Origin: Bog-756 sp963727955 | Lineage (GTDB): Bacteria; Actinomycetota; Acidimicrobiia; Acidimicrobiales; RAAP-2 | Reading direction: 5' to 3' | DNA length: 64,000 nt | NCBI GenBank assembly: GCA_963727955.1 | Contig: CAVSII010000003.1 | Coordinates: forward strand, 372,001 to 436,000 | Part shown: positions 62,028 to 64,000 of the stretch, piece by piece | How the letters are laid out: each line of letters begins with the position of its first letter | Numbering within the stretch: the stretch's first letter is position 1 | Notes under the pieces: generated by a model | The model's input: only the letters and a program-made list of their open reading frames with translations | Databases searched by the model: none | What the model was told of the DNA's origin: nothing | Translations under genes and position numbers: made by a program

Positions 62028-63047
62028 ATGTCGCAATTCAACGAATCGCTCCCGTCCTCCGGGGGCAAAGCCCACTCTTTCACCCCTGACTCGGTGCGAC
62101 GTGCGTCGTACCCACTGGAGGGTCGCAACGCTGCTCTGGTGCTCGGTGGCGGTGGGGCTGCCGGAAATGCGTGGGAGATCGGCATCATCGCAGGCCTGGC
62201 CGAAGCTGGTCTCGATATGACAGAGGCGGCCGATTTGGTGATCGGCACCTCGGCCGGGGCCACGGCGGCAGCGCAGCTGCGCAGCGGTATACCGGCGGTC
62301 GAACTGTTGGCCTCGGTACTGTTCCCGCCGGCTCAACCGGTCGGACGGAACCAGGAACGGCCGCCGTCCCTGCCGATGGCCACTGTGTTCGATCGGATGA
62401 GAGCCATCGGCGTCGCCGCCACCTCGGGCGCCGATCTACGACGCGCCATGGGCATGTTCGGCTTGGAGAGCGACGCCACACTCGAACCCGGGGCGCGACA
62501 GCGGCGCGCAGTGGTCGCCGCCAGGTTGCCTCGCCCTGAATGGCCGGACAGGCCGATGATCGTGGTGGCCGTCGACGCCCATACCGGCGAATTGGCTGCG
62601 TTCGACCGCCATTCCGGCGTCGACCTGGTGGACGCAGTCACCGCCAGCTGCGCGCTGCCCGGTTTGGTGCCCACACACAGCATCAACGGCACTCGCTACA
62701 TCGACGGTGGCGTGCGTTCCAAGGAAAACGCCGACCTTGCCTCGGGCTATGCGAACGTCGTGGTGCTCTCGCCCTTGGGCGGACGCAGCCAGGCGCCAAC
62801 GGAACGGGGAACGGACCCGGCAGGCCAGTTCGAGGGCCTGCGCAGACCGCCGGAATGGGGCATGGACCTGGCAAGCGAGGTCGAGGCCCTGCGCAAGCAG
62901 GGAAGCCACGTCGAGGTGATCACACCTGACGCCCATTCCCGAGTCGCGATGGGCACGAATCAGATGGATCCGGCGACCCGCATCCCCGCCGCCCGTGCCG
63001 GTTTCGCCCAAGGCAAGCAGGAAGCGAGCCGCGTGACGTTCCTCTGA
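62028..63047 (+). CDS. Patatin-like phospholipase
   Basis: 339 residues from ATG 62028. Oxyanion loop GGGGAAGNAWEIG, nucleophile motif GTSAGA (Ser75) and the catalytic Asp in YIDGGVRSKENADLAS form the patatin Ser-Asp dyad. No signal peptide. Hydrolyses acyl esters of phospho- or glycolipids; the exact substrate is unknown. It stands alone. Confidence 0.92.
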   Translation: MSQFNESLPSSGGKAHSFTPDSVRRASYPLEGRNAALVLGGGGAAGNAWEIGIIAGLAEAGLDMTEAADLVIGTSAGATAAAQLRSGIPAVELLASVLFPPAQPVGRNQERPPSLPMATVFDRMRAIGVAATSGADLRRAMGMFGLESDATLEPGARQRRAVVAARLPRPEWPDRPMIVVAVDAHTGELAAFDRHSGVDLVDAVTASCALPGLVPTHSINGTRYIDGGVRSKENADLASGYANVVVLSPLGGRSQAPTERGTDPAGQFEGLRRPPEWGMDLASEVEALRKQGSHVEVITPDAHSRVAMGTNQMDPATRIPAARAGFAQGKQEASRVTFL

Positions 63048-63139
63048 CGATTGCACGCCGACGCCCGAATCACACCGTCATCCCTGTGAAGCGGGCCATG
63101 CCGGACTCGTCGATAATGAGGCTATCGACTGAACGTATA

Positions 63140-63161
63140 CTCTCAGAGTACTCTCTGAGAG
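63140..63161. promoter_or_regulatory. PadR operator candidate abutting the start codon
   Basis: CTCTCAGAG, spacer TACT, CTCTGAGAG: perfect 9-bp arms ending on the base before ATG 63162. A TATACT box (63136-63141) overlaps its left end, so bound repressor would cover both -10 and start. Best explained as the autoregulatory PadR site. Confidence 0.75.
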
Positions 63162-63686
63162 ATGAGCGTACCTATGGCCCTCCTCGGGCTTCTCGATCGC
63201 GAACCAAGCCACGGCTATGACCTGAAGCGCGACTACGACACCTATTTCGGTCGCGGCAGGCCGCTGCCATTTGGCCAGGTGTACGCCACCCTCGGCCGAC
63301 TTGCCCGAGATGGAAAAGCGATGGTCGGCGACGCTGAGTCGGGAGCCGGCCCGGATCGCAAGCGCTACACAATCACCGAATCAGGAAAGGGCGAGGTTGA
63401 AGCATGGCTCGCCCAACCGATCCCGGCCGAGCCCTACCTCCAGACCGACCTCTTTGTGAAAGTGGTGCTCACCCTCATGCTCGGCCGTCCGGCGGAGGAG
63501 TATCTCGACGTCCAACGGTCCGCACACCTGGCTCGGATGCGCGAACTAACCGAGCTCAAACAGAAGGGCGGGGTCGTCGATGGCCTCCTGGCCGACCACG
63601 GGCTCTTCCACCTCGAAGCTGATCTGCGTTGGATCGACCTCACGACTGCTCGGCTCGCCGTGCTTGCGAAAGAGGTGGCGGCATGA
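63162..63686 (+). CDS. PadR-family regulator
   Basis: 174 residues. Winged helix: ALLGLLDREPSHGYDLKRDY, PFGQVYATLGRLARDGKAMV and wing GPDRKRYTITESGKGEVEAWL, then a helical Vir_act_alpha_C domain. The stop overlaps the next start (ATGA), so it is encoded with an ABC ATPase and probably represses the exporter. Confidence 0.92.
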   Translation: MSVPMALLGLLDREPSHGYDLKRDYDTYFGRGRPLPFGQVYATLGRLARDGKAMVGDAESGAGPDRKRYTITESGKGEVEAWLAQPIPAEPYLQTDLFVKVVLTLMLGRPAEEYLDVQRSAHLARMRELTELKQKGGVVDGLLADHGLFHLEADLRWIDLTTARLAVLAKEVAA

Positions 63687-64000
63687 ACCAGGTGAATGGA
63701 ACCTCCACGGTCGTCGATCGAGCCACCATCCTCGAAGGCCGCGATCTCGTGCTCTCGTTCGGCGAAACCCCGGCCCTTCGTGGAGCGACGCTCTCGGTAG
63801 AAAGAGGCGAGATAGTCGCCGTAATGGGTCCGAGTGGCTCAGGCAAGTCGACACTGCTCCACTGTCTGGCCGGCATCCTTGTTCCAATCGCCGGCGAGGT
63901 CCATTTCGGTGGCCAGCGAGTCGACACCATGCGGGAGGCTGAACGCTCGAGACTGCGGCGCGATCGCTTCGGTTTCGTGTTTCAGTTTGGCCATCTCGTA
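63683..64000 (+). CDS. ABC transporter ATPase (MacB/LolD type), 3' end beyond the window
   Basis: 106 codons seen. VLSFGETPALRGATLSVERG, Walker A GPSGSGKSTLLHCLAG, then RFGFVFQFGHLV (Q-loop) at the window edge. This is the MacB/LolD/FtsE-like subgroup, which usually pairs with a large FtsX-like permease expected just downstream. Coupled to the PadR gene by a 4-bp overlap. Confidence 0.9.
   Translation, partial: MNQVNGTSTVVDRATILEGRDLVLSFGETPALRGATLSVERGEIVAVMGPSGSGKSTLLHCLAGILVPIAGEVHFGGQRVDTMREAERSRLRRDRFGFVFQFGHLV

Overview
The window is GC-rich, densely coded DNA of a high-GC Gram-positive bacterium. A member of Actinomycetota fits best, perhaps Acidimicrobiia, though I cannot place it to order from sequence alone. 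The supporting signs are a wax-ester/diacylglycerol acyltransferase beside a membrane-anchored lipase, an archaeal/eukaryal-type prolyl-tRNA synthetase, luciferase-like (F420/FMN) oxidoreductases, a Gram-positive-type LexA box, a rifampin phosphotransferase with a RAE-like element, and several starts that look leaderless. About 65 genes are supported. No rRNA, tRNA or CRISPR was seen.

Region 1 (1-18.5 kb) is mostly housekeeping and metabolic: a branched-chain amino-acid type ABC uptake system cut by the window edge, a lipase/acyltransferase divergent pair, a lipoprotein beta-propeller, a DUF885 peptidase-like protein, a divergent EAL-GAF / GGDEF pair, a membrane endonuclease/phosphatase, the methionine genes metY-metX behind a structured, repeat-rich leader, an MmcQ-like protein, a DoxX/HxlR divergent pair and a Tat-exported glycoside hydrolase.

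Region 2 (18.6-31 kb) holds proS, then many small regulator-enzyme cassettes: AraC/VOC, an SPFH protein with a ribbon-helix-helix partner behind a perfect palindrome, an aldo/keto reductase, two ArsR-AHSA1 modules with DHFR-like and DUF899 partners, and two adjacent membrane-anchored coiled-coil genes, one fused to a GH43-like propeller.

Region 3 (31-45.5 kb) has a MarR-controlled ABC exporter with an unusual membrane-anchored ATPase. Next is a group II intron of 2,096 nt (33457-35552) that sits inside a carboxymuconolactone-decarboxylase gene; the two flanking exons join in frame without a gap. The partner ECF41 sigma factor is divergent, followed by a lactate-oxidase-family enzyme, a transketolase, a secreted CocE/NonD hydrolase and a TetR-controlled DrrAB-type exporter.

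Region 4 (45.6-64 kb) continues with a TetR/cupin promoter, VOC, DUF1059, a third ArsR-AHSA1 module, two luciferase-like oxidoreductases, peptide deformylase, the rifampin phosphotransferase, a UvrD-type helicase with a perfect LexA box, a patatin-like phospholipase, and a PadR-controlled ABC ATPase that runs off the end.

Five genes (metY, the GH43 fusion, the ECF41 sigma factor, one AHSA1 gene and one cupin) are each broken by a single base. One base change restores a full-length family member in every case, so assembly indels are as likely as real decay. The window reads as a chromosome rich in self-regulated detoxification, export and resistance cassettes, many with a visible operator directly upstream.
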